Source: Dickeya oryzae (GTDB taxonomy: Bacteria; Pseudomonadota; Gammaproteobacteria; Enterobacterales; Enterobacteriaceae). Taken from it: a stretch of 64,000 nucleotides of DNA. The stretch covers positions 152,186-216,185 of the forward strand of contig NZ_ML762924.1 of NCBI RefSeq assembly GCF_009372235.1, in the 5' to 3' direction. A program made the translations under genes and the position numbers. Every line of letters begins with the position of its first letter. Positions within the stretch are counted from its first letter, which is position 1. Below, one piece after another: positions 61,833-64,000 of the stretch. The notes under the pieces were generated by a model. It searched no databases. It was not told where the DNA came from and saw only the letters and a program-made list of their open reading frames with translations.

Positions 61833-63057
61833 AACGGCTGACAATCTCGTCAATTAACTGTTGGCCCAACAGGTGTTTGCTGCTGTGCGGCAGGCGTTTG
61901 TCCCCGCCCGGCCAGAAAAGGTGTAATGCATTATTTTCCGAGTTAAACCCTTGATCGGAAAGGGATACATCATTCGCGCAAATCAGATCCAGCTGTTTGC
62001 GGGCCAGCTTCTGGCGTGCGTATTCTTCCACATTACTGGTTTCGGCAGCAAACCCGATGACGTAAGGCCTGTTTTCGCTCATTGCCGCCACATCCGCGAT
62101 AATATCTGGATTTTTGACCAGAGTGACATGGATTTCATCACCCTGCTTTTTGATCTTTTCGTCAGCGACGGTGTGTGCCCGGTAATCCGCCACGGCGGCG
62201 CACCCGATAACGATATGCTGCTGAGCAGCGCGTGACATCACTGCCTGATGCATATCCTGAGCACTGACAACATCGACACGGGTGACATGGTCTGGTGTCG
62301 GTAAATTGACCGGGCCAGCTATCAGCGTGACCTGCGCCCCGCGCGCGGCGGCAGCGGCGGCGATGGCAAAACCCATCTTCCCTGAGCTGTGATTGCTGAT
62401 GAACCGTACCGGGTCCAGTGCTTCGCGCGTCGGCCCTGCCGTGACCATAACATTCAGGTGTTGCAGATCATTGACACGGGAAAAGTGTGCGTCGGCGTAT
62501 GCCACAATGGTTAGTGGGTCAATCATGCGGCCTGGGCCGACATCACCGCACGCCTGGCTGCCGCTATCCGGACCCCAGATCAGCATGCCACGCGCTGCCA
62601 GCACGCCCAGATTGTGCTGTGTGGCCGCAGCGCGGAACATCTGCTGATTCATGGCGGGCGCAATGGCGATGGGCGCGGCGGTCGCCAGACAGACGGTGCT
62701 GAGCAGATCATTCGCCATACCCGCCGCCAGCCGGGCGATCAAATCCGCCGATGCCGGTGCCAGAATCACCAGGTCTGCCCATTTCCCCAGCTCAATGTGG
62801 CCCATCGCCGCCTCGGCAGCGGGATCCAGCAGATCGTCCGCCACCGGGTGGCCGGAGACCGCCTGCAGCGTCAGTGGCGTGATAAACGCGCCAGCGGCGG
62901 GTGTCATCACCACTCGCACCTCAGCGCCCCTCTCGCGCAGACGCCGCACCAGTTCCGGGCCTTTGTAGGCAGCGATACCGCCGCTGATGCCCAGTACGAT
63001 ATGTTTTCCCGCAAGCGATGCGCCGGAAAGCCCGTGCAGACTGGAAGAATCTGTCAT
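61801..63057 (-). CDS. coaBC: Phosphopantothenoylcysteine decarboxylase / synthetase
   Basis: 418 residues, bifunctional CoaC-CoaB. The N-terminal flavin decarboxylase has [10 protein letters not shown], the active-site His in [11 protein letters not shown] and PAMNQQM. The C-terminal synthetase begins at [18 protein letters not shown] and keeps KIKK. Third and second steps of CoA synthesis, so it also supplies the CoA used by the phosphopantetheinyl transferase. Confidence 0.94.
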   Translation of the reverse strand: MTDSSSLHGLSGASLAGKHIVLGISGGIAAYKGPELVRRLRERGAEVRVVMTPAAGAFITPLTLQAVSGHPVADDLLDPAAEAAMGHIELGKWADLVILAPASADLIARLAAGMANDLLSTVCLATAAPIAIAPAMNQQMFRAAATQHNLGVLAARGMLIWGPDSGSQACGDVGPGRMIDPLTIVAYADAHFSRVNDLQHLNVMVTAGPTREALDPVRFISNHSSGKMGFAIAAAAAARGAQVTLIAGPVNLPTPDHVTRVDVVSAQDMHQAVMSRAAQQHIVIGCAAVADYRAHTVADEKIKKQGDEIHVTLVKNPDIIADVAAMSENRPYVIGFAAETSNVEEYARQKLARKQLDLICANDVSLSDQGFNSENNALHLFWPGGDKRLPHSSKHLLGQQLIDEIVSRYDEKNRRKNS

Positions 63058-63209
63058 CGTTATATCCGTTTTTCAGCCCAAAAGAGCCAGCATTTTATCA
63101 TAGTGTTGGCAATCCATCGTGGTGATGATGGTATGCCCGGCGGCACGGTTTTCGTGATGCGATGTTACCGCCACGCTCACAAAGAGGGCGTGGCACAGAC
63201 GAACAGGCA

Positions 63210-63695
63210 TTATTGGCACTGTTTAAACGCGGGCAGGTGATTCTGTTGGGAAGCGTCGCGCAGCCGCTGGAAAACTAACGTGATGTCCTGATGAGAGCTG
63301 ACGGCAGGCAGTAGTGTTTTGTCATATAACGCCTGATTAGCGATTTCTGCATCAACCCCCATTTTGCAGGCTTCCTTCAACGTCGCTGGTAGCGTGTTCT
63401 TCATTTCTGTACTGCCGGATAATGTGTTGGGCGGCACGGAAATACCATGATTTTGCAGCAACTGTGCTAACGCATGGGCGTGATTCTGCTCAGCCCGCAT
63501 GATGTTATTAAAAGGGGCCACCTGACCAAACTTCTCGATGGCCGCGGCATAGAGCGCTTCGGTGTGATATTCATGGTAAAGCGCCGTCTGAAGTGCGTTT
63601 TTAGCCGCGTTATCCAACGGCTGCTGTGCATAAAGTGGGGTGATGGATAAGGTGACGAGTAATAGACAGGCTTTGCTAAGCAATTGGCTCTTCAT
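63210..63695 (-). CDS. Exported ferritin-like DUF2202 protein
   Basis: 161 residues from MKSQLLSKACLL, with signal peptide ending PLYAQ. The mature part is helical with EYHTEALYAAAIEKFG and AEQNHAHALAQLLQNHG, the E-x-x-H type metal-ligand pattern of ferritin-like DUF2202. Likely periplasmic. AGGAG lies 11 bases before the ATG; the frame from 63725 is longer but less likely. Function unknown. Confidence 0.75.
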   Translation of the reverse strand: MKSQLLSKACLLLVTLSITPLYAQQPLDNAAKNALQTALYHEYHTEALYAAAIEKFGQVAPFNNIMRAEQNHAHALAQLLQNHGISVPPNTLSGSTEMKNTLPATLKEACKMGVDAEIANQALYDKTLLPAVSSHQDITLVFQRLRDASQQNHLPAFKQCQ

Positions 63696-63905
63696 CAAAA
63701 AAGATACTCCTGTGTGAGGTGTCACGATGATGCGTCAGTCACTTTTATCACTGCCGTGTGACGCAATAGCGTGAGCGGTATCTGGTTTATGAGGTTTTCT
63801 TCTGCTTGCAGAAATCATTGCGAGCGTTACCGCACTGGCGCAATACAGTTATCGAGCGCCGATTTCCCGCGTGGGATGATGGGGCCATTCTGAAAAGGAG
63901 TGGCT

Positions 63906-64000
63906 ATGACATGGAATGACGGCGGCGCACCACGTGAGAAATTGATGTCCCTTGGCGTAGAGGCGCTCAGTGATGCTGAATTACTGGCGATTTTTTTGCG
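63906..64000 (+). CDS. radC: RadC-family protein (partial, 5' end)
   Basis: 31 residues visible; APREKLMSLGVEALSDAELL matches the start of RadC (YicR) proteins, which sit next to coaBC in enterobacteria. AAAAGGAG precedes the ATG. Runs off the right edge. Confidence 0.85.
   Translation, partial: MTWNDGGAPREKLMSLGVEALSDAELLAIFL

Overview
The window is enterobacterial, most likely the soft-rot plant pathogen genus Dickeya (order Enterobacterales, family Pectobacteriaceae). It holds a Vfm quorum-sensing cluster, a convergent ExpI/ExpR acyl-homoserine-lactone pair, and a classic enterobacterial housekeeping block at the right end (rph-pyrE-slmA-dut-coaBC-radC). All identifications are from reading the protein sequences; no database search was possible.

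Layout. 1-8.0 kb: a regulator/transporter/two-component part of the Vfm locus. It has the AraC regulator vfmE (minus strand), the ABC pair vfmFG, the NtrC-type regulator/histidine kinase pair vfmHI, and a phosphopantetheinyl transferase. 8.1-22.9 kb: a minus-strand run of tightly packed and often overlapping genes that probably makes the Vfm signal. It encodes two acyl carrier proteins, two DltA-like adenylation enzymes, a third AMP-forming ligase, a PLP decarboxylase, two acyl-CoA-dehydrogenase-like enzymes, two KAS III-like enzymes, two KAS-like proteins without the catalytic Cys, and a VOC protein. A consensus sigma-54 promoter lies upstream of vfmE, matching the sigma-54 activator VfmH. 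23.5-24.9 kb: expR and expI overlap tail to tail. 25.4-29.2 kb: a small exported DUF1471-type protein, then a roughly 3.2 kb island bounded by duplicated 3' ends of yicC and carrying two unknown genes and a damaged IS3-family element.

29.2-39.1 kb: yicC, a LysR regulator, a membrane-dipeptidase-like enzyme, and a divergent dipeptide ABC importer operon ending in a D-aminopeptidase (DAP)-like serine hydrolase. 39.2-47.2 kb: a MITE-like repeat, a small exported protein, three tandem near-identical Cys-free proteins that differ mainly in one short internal block, and a complete tripartite efflux/secretion set (MacB-type ATPase, MacB-type permease, TolC-like outer-membrane protein, HlyD-type adaptor). 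This is the most novel-looking system here: diversified small proteins next to an apparently dedicated exporter.

47.1-58.0 kb: a minus-strand catabolic locus. It encodes a DUF1611 (DgcN-like) protein, an enolase-superfamily epimerase (DgcA/YcjG-like), a GsiABCD-like peptide importer, a DmpA-type peptidase, an M55 D-aminopeptidase and an isoaspartyl peptidase. Together these look built to import and dismantle peptides with D-, beta- or gamma-linked residues, such as peptidoglycan fragments. 58.2-64 kb: two DUF202 membrane proteins, rph, pyrE with its attenuator, slmA, dut, coaBC, a DUF2202 protein and the start of radC.
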